In this document: one piece after another, positions 1 to 8,872 of the stretch
Position numbering within the stretch: position 1 is the first letter of the stretch
Layout: each line of letters starts with the position of its first letter
Source: Vibrio panuliri
GTDB taxonomy: Bacteria; Pseudomonadota; Gammaproteobacteria; Enterobacterales; Vibrionaceae
NCBI RefSeq assembly: GCF_009938205.1
Contig: NZ_AP019654.1
Span: 930,001 to 994,000 of the forward strand
Direction of reading: 5' to 3'
DNA length: 64,000 nt
Notes under the pieces: generated by a model
What the model saw: only the letters and a program-made list of their open reading frames with translations
The model's database searches: none
What the model was told of the DNA's origin: nothing
Translations under genes and position numbers: made by a program

Positions 1-1
1 G

Positions 2-256
2 GTCAACTATGTGATTGGGCAGTTGATCCAAAAAACGGGTCTGTCAGGTACAGACCGTGTATTGGGTATTGTATTTGGTGGCTTGCGCGGTGTGCTAATC
101 GTTGCTGCGGTGCTGTTTTTTGTCGATACCTTCACCACTTTGGATAATAGCGACTGGTGGCAGAACTCTGAACTTTTGCCTCACTTTAAGCTGATTATCG
201 AACCGTTTTTTGAACACCTACAAGCATCATCGAGTTTCTTATCTGGCGCGATCTAA
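2..256 (+). CDS. cvpA: CvpA family membrane protein, C-terminal part
   Basis: Partial gene: the open frame runs in from the window edge and about 84 codons remain. CvpA is an inner-membrane protein needed for colicin V production in E. coli and for envelope stress tolerance; its biochemical role is not settled. The visible part carries the conserved stretch LSGTDRVLG, then a hydrophobic membrane segment (GVLIVAAVLFFVDTF), and a short C-terminal tail ending SSSFLSGAI, as in enterobacterial CvpA. It lies 35 bp upstream of purF on the same strand, the usual cvpA-purF arrangement. The real start and any PurR operator lie outside the window. Confidence 0.9.
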   Translation, partial: VNYVIGQLIQKTGLSGTDRVLGIVFGGLRGVLIVAAVLFFVDTFTTLDNSDWWQNSELLPHFKLIIEPFFEHLQASSSFLSGAI

Positions 257-291
257 CGCGCCAGCCATTGTCGCAAATCGAGGGTTAGGAC

Positions 292-1806
292 ATGTGTGGT
301 ATTGTTGGAATCGTGGGCACAACGCCTGTTAATCAGTCTATCTATGACGCTTTGACTGTATTGCAGCACCGTGGCCAAGATGCCGCCGGTATTTGTACCA
401 TAGAAAGCAATCGTTTTCGTCTGCGAAAGGCGAACGGTTTGGTTAAGGATGTGTTTGAAGCTAGACACATGCAAAGACTACAAGGTAGCGTGGGAATAGG
501 GCACGTTCGCTATCCTACCGCAGGCAGTTCAAGTGCCTCTGAAGCTCAACCTTTCTACGTTAACTCTCCATTCGGTATCACCCTCGCCCATAACGGCAAC
601 TTAACTAATGCGAACGATGTTCGTGAAAAACTTTTCGCTAAAGACCGTCGCCACCTCAATACAACTTCAGACTCAGAAGTTTTACTAAACGTCCTTGCTC
701 ATGAAATTGATACAGTAAAAGGTAACGTAACAGCAGAAGATGTATTTCGTGCGGTCATGAACGTGCATCGCACAATTCGCGGAGCCTACGCGGTGACAGC
801 GATGATTATTGGCCACGGTATGATTGCTTTCCGCGATCCAAAAGGGATTCGCCCTCTGTGTTTAGGTAAGCGCGAAACTGCAGGTCAAACGGAGTATATG
901 GTCGCTTCTGAATCGGTGGCGCTTGATGCAGTAGGTTTTGATTTTATTCGCGACGTTGCACCGGGTGAGGCGATTTACGTCACGTTCGACGGGCAACTAT
1001 TTACCCAGCAATGTGCGGATAACCCACAACTCAATCCATGTATGTTTGAGTACGTCTATTTTGCTCGTCCGGATTCATTTATCGATAAAATCTCGGTTTA
1101 TGCCGCTCGGGTCGAAATGGGTAAAAAACTGGGTGAGCGCATTCGTGACGAGTATGCACATCTGGATATTGACGTGGTGATTCCAATTCCTGAAACCTCT
1201 TGTGACATCGCTCTGCAAATCGCTCAAGCGATCGATATTCCATACCGCCAGGGTTTTGTTAAAAACCGCTACGTAGGTCGTACGTTTATCATGCCAGGTC
1301 AGCAGCAACGTAAGAAATCAGTACGTCGTAAGTTGAATGCGATTCGCTCAGAGTTTAAAGATAAAAACGTTCTGTTGGTTGATGACTCAATTGTTCGTGG
1401 CACAACCTCAGAACAGATTATCGAAATGGCTCGTGATTCCGGCGCTAAAAAGGTGTTTATGGTTTCCGCTGCCCCAGAGATTCGTTTCCCGAACGTGTAC
1501 GGCATTGATATGCCAAGCGCCAATGAGTTAATTGCGCATGGTCGTGACAATGAGCAAATCTGTAAACAGATTGGTGCAGATGAGCTTATTTTCCAAACAT
1601 TAGACGACCTTGTTGCTGCGGTTGGTGCTGGTAATACTGATATCACTAAATTTGAAACCTCGGTATTCAGTGGTGAGTATGTCACGGGTGATATTACTCA
1701 ACAGTACTTAGAGTATTTAGAGTCTTTACGTAGTGATGATGCGAAAACCCAACTGGAAATTCAGCAGGATTTGGCAAGTTTAGAGTTATATAACGAAGGG
1801 GCGTAA
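292..1806 (+). CDS. purF: Amidophosphoribosyltransferase
   Basis: Catalyses the first committed step of purine synthesis: PRPP plus glutamine gives 5-phosphoribosylamine. The protein begins MCGIVGIVG, so removal of Met exposes the catalytic Cys of the N-terminal nucleophile glutaminase domain (about residues 2-235). The C-terminal phosphoribosyltransferase domain carries the PRPP loop [13 protein letters not shown] near residues 362-374. Length is 504 residues against 505 in E. coli. AGGA precedes the ATG. It is co-transcribed with cvpA and ends at a strong terminator shared with the convergent znuB. Confidence 0.98.
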   Translation: MCGIVGIVGTTPVNQSIYDALTVLQHRGQDAAGICTIESNRFRLRKANGLVKDVFEARHMQRLQGSVGIGHVRYPTAGSSSASEAQPFYVNSPFGITLAHNGNLTNANDVREKLFAKDRRHLNTTSDSEVLLNVLAHEIDTVKGNVTAEDVFRAVMNVHRTIRGAYAVTAMIIGHGMIAFRDPKGIRPLCLGKRETAGQTEYMVASESVALDAVGFDFIRDVAPGEAIYVTFDGQLFTQQCADNPQLNPCMFEYVYFARPDSFIDKISVYAARVEMGKKLGERIRDEYAHLDIDVVIPIPETSCDIALQIAQAIDIPYRQGFVKNRYVGRTFIMPGQQQRKKSVRRKLNAIRSEFKDKNVLLVDDSIVRGTTSEQIIEMARDSGAKKVFMVSAAPEIRFPNVYGIDMPSANELIAHGRDNEQICKQIGADELIFQTLDDLVAAVGAGNTDITKFETSVFSGEYVTGDITQQYLEYLESLRSDDAKTQLEIQQDLASLELYNEGA

Positions 1807-1833
1807 GCCAAAGTTTGCTGACTCAGATGAATA

Positions 1834-1865
1834 AAAACGGCTTCCAATGGAAGCCGTTTTTTTAT
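1834..1865. terminator. Bidirectional rho-independent terminator between purF and znuB
   Basis: A perfect 12-bp stem (AAAACGGCTTCC pairing with GGAAGCCGTTTT) around an AAT loop is followed by a T run. The A-rich 5' side gives a U-tract on the other strand too, so it can end both purF and the convergent znuCB transcript. Confidence 0.93.
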
Positions 1866-1875
1866 GTGCGGCTTG

Positions 1876-2658
1876 TTAGGCTACTTTTTTAAACTGGCTA
1901 AGGATAAATAGCGCAGCTGCACTGATCACGACTGAAGGGCCTGCTGGTGTGTCAAAGTGCCAAGAAAGGCTAAGTCCTGATAAAACGGCAATGCTGCCGA
2001 TTAAAGAGGCAGTCAGCGCCATTTGCTCAGGCGTACGAGCAAAGCGTCGAGCGGTTGCTCCTGGGATAATAAGCAGTGACGTGATAATTAGCGCCCCAAC
2101 AAATTTCATTCCGACCGCGATAACCAAGCCAACTAACAGCATTAAAATCAGGCGCATTAAGTCAACGTTATGTCCTTCGACGGAGGCGAGTTCTTCGTTA
2201 ATGGTCGTTGATAGAAGTGGACGCCAAAAAGCCATCAAGACTAATCCGACTACGATTACACCAGAGTAAATAAAGATCAGATCTTGTGGTGATACGGCTA
2301 GTAAGTCACCAAAAAGGTAGCTCATCAGATCGATGCGAACATCATCGAGAAAGCTGACTGCGACCAAACCGAGCGAAAGGGCACTGTGAGCAAGTATGCC
2401 GAGCAGCGTATCCGCAGCCACTAACTGCTGGCGCTGGAGTGTCACCAACAGAACCGCTAAAAGTAGGCAGCAGACCACCAACGCAAGATATAGGTTTACA
2501 TCGAGCAGAAAGCCAAATGCGAGTCCCATTAGTGACGCATGCGCCAAGGTGTCACCAAAATAGGCCATTTTTCGCCACACGACAAAAGAGCCCAATGGGC
2601 CCGCAATGAGCGCAATACCGAGTCCGGCAAAAATAGAAGGTAGTAAAAACTCAATCAT
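1876..2658 (-). CDS. znuB: Zinc ABC transporter, permease ZnuB
   Basis: Inner-membrane permease of the high-affinity Zn2+ importer ZnuABC. The start is taken at the ATG giving [14 protein letters not shown] (260 residues, family about 261); the frame stays open 13 codons further upstream but that part lies inside znuC. Family motifs visible are [20 protein letters not shown] near the N-terminus, [25 protein letters not shown] and the ABC-contacting region [20 protein letters not shown], with many hydrophobic membrane segments. It overlaps the end of znuC by 8 bp, which suggests translational coupling. Znu expression should follow the Zur operator upstream of znuC. Confidence 0.97.
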   Translation of the reverse strand: MIEFLLPSIFAGLGIALIAGPLGSFVVWRKMAYFGDTLAHASLMGLAFGFLLDVNLYLALVVCCLLLAVLLVTLQRQQLVAADTLLGILAHSALSLGLVAVSFLDDVRIDLMSYLFGDLLAVSPQDLIFIYSGVIVVGLVLMAFWRPLLSTTINEELASVEGHNVDLMRLILMLLVGLVIAVGMKFVGALIITSLLIIPGATARRFARTPEQMALTASLIGSIAVLSGLSLSWHFDTPAGPSVVISAAALFILSQFKKVA

Positions 2659-3439
2659 GATGATGATGACCGTGTGAATGATGAGAACAGCTAGCACCCT
2701 CTCCGCCGACTGGCTGCCCAGCTAAGTCGTGATGATGGTGGTCATGCTGGTGATGATAAAAAGCCAGTTTTTCTTGGCGAGTTTCGCCAAACAACGCGAT
2801 GTATTTTGGGTGTTGAGTGATCGTCGCAGGCGCACCGGAACAGCAAATATGATGCTGCAGGCAAATCACATGATCAGTTTTTGCCATCACTAGATGCAAG
2901 TCATGAGAAACCATAAACACTGCACAATGAAAACGGCGGCGTATCGCCTCAATGAGATCGTAAAGATCAATTTGCCCCTGCACATCGACCCCTTGTGCGG
3001 GTTCATCAAGCACCAATAAATCTGGTCGTTGCAGCAATGCGCGCGCTAACAATACTCGTTGGGTTTCCCCACCAGAGAGTGCATGCATATCACTGTTGAG
3101 AAGGTGCTGTGCGCCAGTGAGTTCCAAGGCATCTTGGATCTCCTGTTGACTAAAACGGCCCGCCAAACGGAGAAAACGTAAGACGTCGAGTGGGAGAGCT
3201 TCATTCAATTTTAGCTTTTGTGGGACGTAACCAATCTTAATTTTTTTTGCTTTGGTGATTTTGCCTTTATAGCGCTTTTGTAATCCCAGCAATACTTTGA
3301 CTAGGGTAGACTTGCCGGCCCCATTTGGGCCAACTAAAGTGATGATTTCGCCCTTATTAATGCTCAAACTGACGTTATCAAGTACTTGGCGACCGTCAAA
3401 CTGGACATTAATATTGGAAAGCTCGATGAGCGCAGTCAT
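2651..3439 (-). CDS. znuC: Zinc ABC transporter, ATP-binding protein ZnuC
   Basis: ATPase that energises ZnuB. Walker [10 protein letters not shown] is at residues 37-45, the ABC signature LSGGETQRV at 121-129 and Walker B LLVLDEP at 141-147, followed by an H-loop in MVSHD. The C-terminus (about 227-262) is very rich in His with some Asp: two His clusters flank a Gly-rich linker containing one Cys, ending SHGHHHHD. This tail is a likely metal-binding extension. The gene is divergent from znuA with a Zur box between them, and translationally coupled to znuB. Confidence 0.97.
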   Translation of the reverse strand: MTALIELSNINVQFDGRQVLDNVSLSINKGEIITLVGPNGAGKSTLVKVLLGLQKRYKGKITKAKKIKIGYVPQKLKLNEALPLDVLRFLRLAGRFSQQEIQDALELTGAQHLLNSDMHALSGGETQRVLLARALLQRPDLLVLDEPAQGVDVQGQIDLYDLIEAIRRRFHCAVFMVSHDLHLVMAKTDHVICLQHHICCSGAPATITQHPKYIALFGETRQEKLAFYHHQHDHHHHDLAGQPVGGEGASCSHHSHGHHHHD

Positions 3440-3464
3440 GAATAGAACTCATTTGCAATTGACT

Positions 3465-3483
3465 AATGTTATAATGTAACATT
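3465..3483. promoter_or_regulatory. Zur operator between znuC and znuA
   Basis: AATGTTATAATGTAACATT has 7-bp inverted arms (AATGTTA / TAACATT) and closely matches the known gammaproteobacterial Zur consensus (GTTATANNATAAC core). It sits in the 82-bp divergent spacer, 26 bp from the znuC start and 39 bp from the znuA start, so one Zur dimer pair could repress both transcripts when zinc is sufficient. Confidence 0.88.
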
Positions 3484-3521
3484 TAATTCCTAACATTTCT
3501 ATATAGCTGTAGATCATTACG

Positions 3522-4421
3522 ATGAAAACTAAATTCGCTGTTTTAACTGCTCCTCTGCTGGCCTTTGTTTGCAGTACGGCTGCTGCTGAGCAACCACAAG
3601 TTCTTACCAGTATTAAACCAATCCAAATGATAGCGCATGAAATTATGCTTGGGACTGGTGAGCCGGATGTCTTGTTGCAATCGAACGCTTCCCCGCATGA
3701 TTATGCAATGAAGCCTTCGGACGTAAAGAAAGTGAAAAACGCTGACTTAGTGATTTGGTTTGGCACTGGATTGGAGCCATTTCTTGCAGGTGTATTAGAG
3801 CAAAAAGAGCAAGTGCTAGAGCTATCGAAAATATCAGGTCTGAGTTTGCGTGAATTCAGCCACGATGGGCACGACCACCACGATCATGATGGGCATGATC
3901 ATGGTAGCCATGACCCTCATTTCTGGTTGGGTTATCAACCAACGCTTCAAGTTGCACATAGCATTGCCAATGAACTTAGCCGTTTAGATCAAGCCAATGC
4001 TCAACAGTATCAAGCTAATTACGATAAGTTTGCTCAGCGTTACAAAGAAAAGCGACAGCAAATTGATGCACTATTAACTCCGGTTAAGCAGCAAGGCTAT
4101 TACGTTTTTCATGATGCCTATGGATATTTTGAGCAAGACTATCAGCTTAACCATCTTGGACATTTTACCGTCACTCCCGATCGCAAACCGGGGGCGAAAA
4201 CCTTAATTAAGATCCGCAATGAACTGCGCAATGAAAACGCGAAGTGCGTGTTCGCTGAGCCACAGTTTACGCCAGCGGTGGTTCAATCCGTTATGCGCGG
4301 CAGCGATGCAAAACTCGGCGAGCTTGATCCGGTAGCATCAACCATTTCGGTGCAAGATGGCAGCTATTTTGTGTTTCTTGATCAAATTTCACACAGTTTT
4401 GCTGAGTGTTTAAGCAAATAA
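3522..4421 (+). CDS. znuA: Zinc ABC transporter, periplasmic binding protein ZnuA
   Basis: Periplasmic zinc-capturing protein of cluster A-I. The N-terminus is a clear signal peptide (Lys-rich start, hydrophobic core, cleavage after STAAA). The mature protein shows the ligand context NASPHDYAMKPSD, a His/Asp-rich metal-sensing loop near residues 114-132 (several HDH/DGHDH units), then DPHFWLG and FHDAYGYFE, which carry further ligand His residues. Length is 299 residues, normal for ZnuA. It is transcribed alone, divergently from znuCB, under the shared Zur operator. Confidence 0.97.
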   Translation: MKTKFAVLTAPLLAFVCSTAAAEQPQVLTSIKPIQMIAHEIMLGTGEPDVLLQSNASPHDYAMKPSDVKKVKNADLVIWFGTGLEPFLAGVLEQKEQVLELSKISGLSLREFSHDGHDHHDHDGHDHGSHDPHFWLGYQPTLQVAHSIANELSRLDQANAQQYQANYDKFAQRYKEKRQQIDALLTPVKQQGYYVFHDAYGYFEQDYQLNHLGHFTVTPDRKPGAKTLIKIRNELRNENAKCVFAEPQFTPAVVQSVMRGSDAKLGELDPVASTISVQDGSYFVFLDQISHSFAECLSK

Positions 4422-4565
4422 ACTAAGTTTTTATTGCTTAGGTCATACCTTATCGAGCAGTTTAAGTATTCAATTAAGTGATTATCCAATAGAATAAGGG
4501 CAACAAGCATGATGAGCATCGAGAGTTAAGGTGCTCATTTTATTGATGCTTTAAGGATTAGTTAA

Positions 4566-7500
4566 TTGATACGCACCTTTTGCGTTACGCTGCTCTATTT
4601 CGTAACACAGTTCGTTTTTGCTTTTGATTCTTCGCCATCGGTATTTTATCCATTACCGACTGAGAGTCAGGGGCGTGCGTTTGCCGCAAAACAACTCTTC
4701 CTTTCCTCAAGCGGTGGTCTTTGGATTCACGATGTTCGGGGTAAAGTACTCTTTTTTGATGGACAAACCGTATCTCCCAAATGGGGATCCGCTTTACCCT
4801 ATCCCGCAACCAAACTGGTCGTGCATGATGACCGTTTCTGGTCTTTCAGTGACAATCTTGTATATCAATCGACCTCCCATAGCGAACGAGAAGTTGAGTT
4901 TTCACTGCCCCCTGGTAGTGAGATAGAGAGTATGGGGTCGAGTGAAGGCTATCTTTGGCTAAATGATGGTGCGCATTTTCATACCTATCGGATTGCGGAT
5001 GGTGAGTTTTCAACTTATTCGCTAATGGAACTGTATCGCTATAACCAATCAACCAGTTTGGCGATTAATGACGCGCTGCGAGTTAAAGACCGTTGGGTGC
5101 TAGCAACAGAAGTGGGCGTATTTGTTTCTCAAGAAGAGGGCTTTAGGCATGTCCCGCGCTCAAAGAACAACTCAATTGATAAACTTTACTATTCAAAATC
5201 ACGCCGAGAGTTGGTGCTAGGTTCTGAACGAGGTGCGGTGGTTTACGACATCAACAACACCTCAAAGCCAAAATTTATCATTCCTGCTCCAGATGTCACT
5301 TCCGTGGCCGAAACGACCCAAGCTTATTGGATAGGGACTTCAAGAGGGTTGTATGTCTACTCATTCATTAGTGGCAAAATGGCCAAGTATTCGGGCGAAA
5401 AAGATGCCGGATACACCCTTTCAGGGCGTAAAATTCTCTCTATTGTCAATGATACTCGCGGCGGTATGTGGATTGCGACCAACAAAGGTATTCACTATTT
5501 CTCCCTGTTTGGTGACAAGTTTGAGCGTATTCCTAGCCAAGACTTAAGCTCAGAACATAGTCACATCAAGATGAATGATTTGGTGGCGCTGAACAATAAG
5601 CAAGGCTATTGGGTGATCCAAGACTCCGGTCTCTATCGACTACTACTGCGTTCTGATAGACGCAAAGAGCAGTTTTATGCAGGGCGCGTGCACAATCTTT
5701 TGGAACACAAAGGTACACTCTGGCTAGCTACCAATCATGGCATTGTCGCCATGGATGCTAAGAACGGCAGAAAACTGAGCAATCAAACGCTAACTACCGC
5801 CTTCAAAGGACAACGCATCACACATTTAAGCCTTGATAGTAAAGGCAACCTTTGGATCGCAAACAGTGAAAACATCTGGTGTTTTAGTTTTTCGACTAAC
5901 CAGTTGAAGTTGGTGGCTGAAAACTGGATGCAGTCCTCTTCGGCTAGCGGCAGTCTGAAGAAGATGCTTCTCACCAGCGGAGATGAACTGATACTCGGCA
6001 CCGAAAATGGGGTGTACATACTCAAACAAGGTTTGCTCAAATTTGTCTCACAAAGTGCAAAGTATGGCTCGGTACATAGCATGGTAGAAGACGAGACTCA
6101 TCGTATATGGGTTGCAAGTAACTATGGGGTCAATGTTCTTAACCTCAACACAATGACATTTAACCCCATTGCGATGATTGATGAGCACATCAGCCCGCAG
6201 TGTTTGGTGGATAATGAGACAGGGGTGTGGCTAACATCGACGGCTGGACTAACCCACTATGATGCAGTGGGCAGTATGATTGCTCACTATGGGCAACCAT
6301 TTGGTGTGATAAACAATGAGTTTAAGAATGGATTTTGTTTGCTAGATGCTAACGATCCAAACTCGCTGTTATTGGGCTCTTGGCACAGCTTAATTAAAGT
6401 GCAAAGCCAAGATTTAATGGTCAGTCCCGTGCCAGAAGCAAGTGTACTGTTCTCCCAAGTGCTGGTTAACCAAGAGATGGTTGCGTTTGGTTCCATAGAT
6501 GGTGCAAAAATTGTCGCCCCTTATGGTGAATCGATTTCAGTTCAGATCGGTACTATGCCGTTGATCAGTGGCACATCTTTGGAATATCGGCTCAACAATG
6601 AAAGTCAGTGGACGCAACTGGAGGGTTACCAAATAGCGATGGAAGGTCTCGCTCCAGGTCACTACAAATTATATGTAAGGGCGGTTGTGAATGGCATGAA
6701 GCGTGGAACTGCACGTAATTTGTCCTTTGAAGTGACGGAACCTTGGTATCTAAGTTCTATCGCCTTAGTCAGTTACGTTGCTGCTGGTTTTACCATTCTG
6801 TTTGGCTCGGTTTACTGGCGTTCAAGACTGGTGGCAAGCGCAAACCGCAAGCTAAAAGCGCAAGTGGCACTTAAAACCAACCAGTTACGCCATCAAAGTC
6901 GTATTCTACTCAGTAACAACCATCAGTTGCGTAAGCAGCTTCAAGTTCGTCGATTGATATTTAGCCAAGCAGTGCAGTCTTTCAAAGATCGGCTAAGGAA
7001 AGCGGAACAAGCGATTGATGGGGAAAGTAATCGTTCACAAGCGCATATTGTCGATCAAATTTCGTCTGAATTAGAGTTGCTGCTTAATGTTCGAGAATCG
7101 CAAAAGCAAGATTCTCCGGCGTACAACTTATCGATGATTTTTAACTCGACCCTCGGAGGGTGGAGAGAAGAGTTGGCAAAAGCAGGAATAGCGGTAGAGT
7201 GGCGCGAGTCGGGCGACAATGATGCTTACGTTATTTTGAACTATTTTAATCTCGATATTTTGTTCAACCTACTGTTTGATGGCATTGTAAATCGCTGCTC
7301 CCGTTACCAAACGGTAGAAGTGAACCTCATCAGCAATGACGATAACGTGCAGCTCAGTTTTATCGATTACGGGAACAGAATCGATACTAGCCAAGAAGGC
7401 CACTGGGGCGAAGTGGAAAAACTGGTTGATATCAGTGGTGGCCATTTAGTGCTTGATTTGTGCGAGGATAAAAACAGTGTCTTCTTGTCATGGCAACGCA

Positions 7501-7907
7501 GTCACGATTTTAACGAGCACTCATTAGTTGAGGTTGAGCGAATTACCCTTAATGATCCAACGTCCGGTGTGGTCGACTCGTTTATCGAGCGGTTAGAAAT
7601 GCTGGTATTGGAGAATTATACCGACCCAGACTTTAGTACTTCGACGGCGGCTAAGATGCTGTTTGTCTCGGAGAGAAGTTTGCAGCGTCGCTTTAAAGGG
7701 GCAACTCAACGTACGTTTTCTGACTACCTCAGTGAGGTACGGCTAGATAATGCATGTCGACATCTCCTCGCAGGGGCGAAAGTTGCCGATGTTGCCTTTG
7801 ATTGCGGCTTTAATGACCCATCCTACTTCAGCCAGCGCTTTAAACATCGCTTTGGTGTCTCCCCAACGCAGTTTGTTGAACAGAACTTCAACGAAGAAGC
7901 GTTCTAA
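4566..7907 (+). CDS. tfoS: TfoS-type membrane-bound AraC-family regulator (chitin sensing)
   Basis: A 1113-residue one-component transmembrane regulator. Residues 1-19 form a signal anchor. The periplasmic part has repeated two-component-propeller motifs (for example GGMWIATNKGI, GNLWIANSENI, RIWVASNYGV, GVWLTSTAGL) and a Y_Y_Y-type domain near 645-722. One membrane segment lies at about 727-750, then a coiled coil. A degenerate histidine-kinase-like ATPase region follows (DYGNRI where DNGxGI is expected) with no HisKA phospho-acceptor motif. The AraC DNA-binding domain is at about 1008-1108 (FSTSTAAKMLFVSERSLQRRF; VADVAFDCGFNDPSYFSQRFK). The start is TTG at 4566 with AAGGA 8 nt upstream. Architecture and position between znuA and feoA match Vibrio cholerae TfoS, which senses chitin oligosaccharides and activates the sRNA TfoR. 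Identity as TfoS is inferred from architecture and context. Confidence 0.88.
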   Translation: MIRTFCVTLLYFVTQFVFAFDSSPSVFYPLPTESQGRAFAAKQLFLSSSGGLWIHDVRGKVLFFDGQTVSPKWGSALPYPATKLVVHDDRFWSFSDNLVYQSTSHSEREVEFSLPPGSEIESMGSSEGYLWLNDGAHFHTYRIADGEFSTYSLMELYRYNQSTSLAINDALRVKDRWVLATEVGVFVSQEEGFRHVPRSKNNSIDKLYYSKSRRELVLGSERGAVVYDINNTSKPKFIIPAPDVTSVAETTQAYWIGTSRGLYVYSFISGKMAKYSGEKDAGYTLSGRKILSIVNDTRGGMWIATNKGIHYFSLFGDKFERIPSQDLSSEHSHIKMNDLVALNNKQGYWVIQDSGLYRLLLRSDRRKEQFYAGRVHNLLEHKGTLWLATNHGIVAMDAKNGRKLSNQTLTTAFKGQRITHLSLDSKGNLWIANSENIWCFSFSTNQLKLVAENWMQSSSASGSLKKMLLTSGDELILGTENGVYILKQGLLKFVSQSAKYGSVHSMVEDETHRIWVASNYGVNVLNLNTMTFNPIAMIDEHISPQCLVDNETGVWLTSTAGLTHYDAVGSMIAHYGQPFGVINNEFKNGFCLLDANDPNSLLLGSWHSLIKVQSQDLMVSPVPEASVLFSQVLVNQEMVAFGSIDGAKIVAPYGESISVQIGTMPLISGTSLEYRLNNESQWTQLEGYQIAMEGLAPGHYKLYVRAVVNGMKRGTARNLSFEVTEPWYLSSIALVSYVAAGFTILFGSVYWRSRLVASANRKLKAQVALKTNQLRHQSRILLSNNHQLRKQLQVRRLIFSQAVQSFKDRLRKAEQAIDGESNRSQAHIVDQISSELELLLNVRESQKQDSPAYNLSMIFNSTLGGWREELAKAGIAVEWRESGDNDAYVILNYFNLDILFNLLFDGIVNRCSRYQTVEVNLISNDDNVQLSFIDYGNRIDTSQEGHWGEVEKLVDISGGHLVLDLCEDKNSVFLSWQRSHDFNEHSLVEVERITLNDPTSGVVDSFIERLEMLVLENYTDPDFSTSTAAKMLFVSERSLQRRFKGATQRTFSDYLSEVRLDNACRHLLAGAKVADVAFDCGFNDPSYFSQRFKHRFGVSPTQFVEQNFNEEAF

Positions 7908-8162
7908 CAACATTTGATTGATGTTGCTTAAATCATGCACTAGGTCTTGAACTTGGTTCCACTCCCTAATGCTTTTTACCATACAAGCTCTGATACTCTC
8001 CCGTTTGATCGCAGGCATTTCTACTGTACTTGTTTGCTAGTGCGTAATTTTTAAGCGTTAAATAACCATCGATAGTAATCAATAGATATTGCTTAGAAGT
8101 GGCTGGGGGAGAGAGCTTTAAGGTTAAAGTGCTTTTTAAACAGTGAGATAGGTAGATAAAGA

Positions 8163-8288
8163 AAAAAATATCGTGGTATAGCCGGGGGGACTATACCACG
8201 GGTGTCAACGACACCTTCGCTTGCTGCCGGAGTGGTGCGGGGGCACCACCTCTGGAATTAATTGTCAAAAAGCCTTTGTTGGCCTGAC
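8163..8288 (-). ncRNA. tfoR: Probable TfoR small RNA
   Basis: The minus strand encodes a run of stems: a hairpin with a CCCC loop and GGTGGTGC/GCACCACC arms (plus-strand 8229-8255), a perfect GGTGTC-AAC-GACACC hairpin (8201-8215), and a 10-bp terminator stem ending in a long U tract. A TATAGT -10 element on the minus strand (8295-8300) puts the 5' end near 8288, giving about 125 nt. In V. cholerae the chitin-induced sRNA TfoR, which activates tfoX translation and so competence, lies between the tfoS and feoA homologues; I recall it as about 102 nt. The -35 is poor, as expected for an activator-dependent promoter. The 5' end is uncertain by about 20 nt. Confidence 0.72.
8164..8200 (-). terminator. 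Terminator of the tfoR transcript
   Basis: A perfect 10-bp stem (CGTGGTATAG / CTATACCACG) with a 9-nt C-rich loop on the minus strand is followed by ATATTTTTTTC on that strand. There is no comparable T run on the plus strand, which fixes the direction. Confidence 0.85.
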
Positions 8289-8454
8289 AGAAGCACTATA
8301 AGCAAGTTAACTTTATTTACTTATAAAATTAACGCCAATATGACATAAGAATTGCGACAATCCATTTAACTTATTGTTTTTACGTAAATAAAAAGAGAAA
8401 TGTCGAGTAATTAAAATTTGTAGAAGAATATAAAAAAATAAGTCAGATATAAAA

Positions 8455-8536
8455 TTGACGTTTTTGACGGAGTTAAAATTGACGATCTTTACGTTTGATA
8501 GCGCTACGTACAAGCCAACGTTACAAATACGTAAAG
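8455..8536. promoter_or_regulatory. TTGACG direct repeats and an inverted repeat upstream of tfoR and feoA
   Basis: TTGACG occurs at 8455, 8464 and 8479, two of the copies as AAAATTGACG. An 8-bp inverted repeat CTTTACGT (8487-8494) / ACGTAAAG (8529-8536) follows. The cluster lies about 170-250 bp upstream of the presumed tfoR start and 110-190 bp upstream of feoA. It looks like regulator-binding sequence, but I cannot assign the protein. Confidence 0.3.
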
Positions 8537-8594
8537 TTTGATTTCAGACAAGTCATTTGCAAAGAGGTTTGGGTACCATTAGTGAGTGAACTGT

Positions 8595-8615
8595 AAATAA
8601 CAATTACTATCATTT
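8595..8615. promoter_or_regulatory. Possible Fur box upstream of feoA
   Basis: AAATAACAATTACTATCATTT is AT-rich and partly palindromic, with a recognisable ACTATCATT half resembling the Fur 7-1-7 consensus. It ends 29 bp before the feoA ATG. Fur control of feo is established in Vibrio; the match here is imperfect. Confidence 0.4.
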
Positions 8616-8644
8616 CTAACAACACTCGCGCACTGGAATTTCTC

Positions 8645-8872
8645 ATGCAACTATCCCAACTTAACCCTGGGCAAGAGGGCACTATCATTGGTTTTTCTGA
8701 ACTCTCTTCTGATGTTCGTAAAAAGTTAATGGTAATGGGCTTATTGCCAAAAACACCGATCAAACTGGTTCGATTTGCTCCTATGGGCGATCCGCTGCAA
8801 GTTGAGGTACGTGGTGTATCAATCGCCGTTCGCGCAAATATTGCTGATGCAATTTTGGTGGAGGCGAAATAA
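8645..8872 (+). CDS. feoA: Ferrous iron transport protein FeoA
   Basis: Small cytoplasmic SH3-like protein (75 residues) that works with the FeoB permease in Fe2+ uptake. It shows the family pattern: MQLSQLNPGQEGTI, then RKKLMVMGLLPKTPI and a C-terminal strand ADAILVEAK. Its TAA stop shares the A of the feoB ATG (TAATG), so translation is coupled. It is the first gene of feoABC, behind a long regulatory region. Confidence 0.97.
   Translation: MQLSQLNPGQEGTIIGFSELSSDVRKKLMVMGLLPKTPIKLVRFAPMGDPLQVEVRGVSIAVRANIADAILVEAK

Noticed and set aside
3888..3925. GATCATG/GGCATGATCATGG repeats in znuA as a regulatory repeat
   Set aside because: They are codons of the His/Asp-rich zinc loop of ZnuA and are explained by the protein.
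7743..8018. Antisense open frame over the AraC domain of tfoS
   Set aside because: It mirrors a well-supported coding region and has no start signal or recognisable protein.
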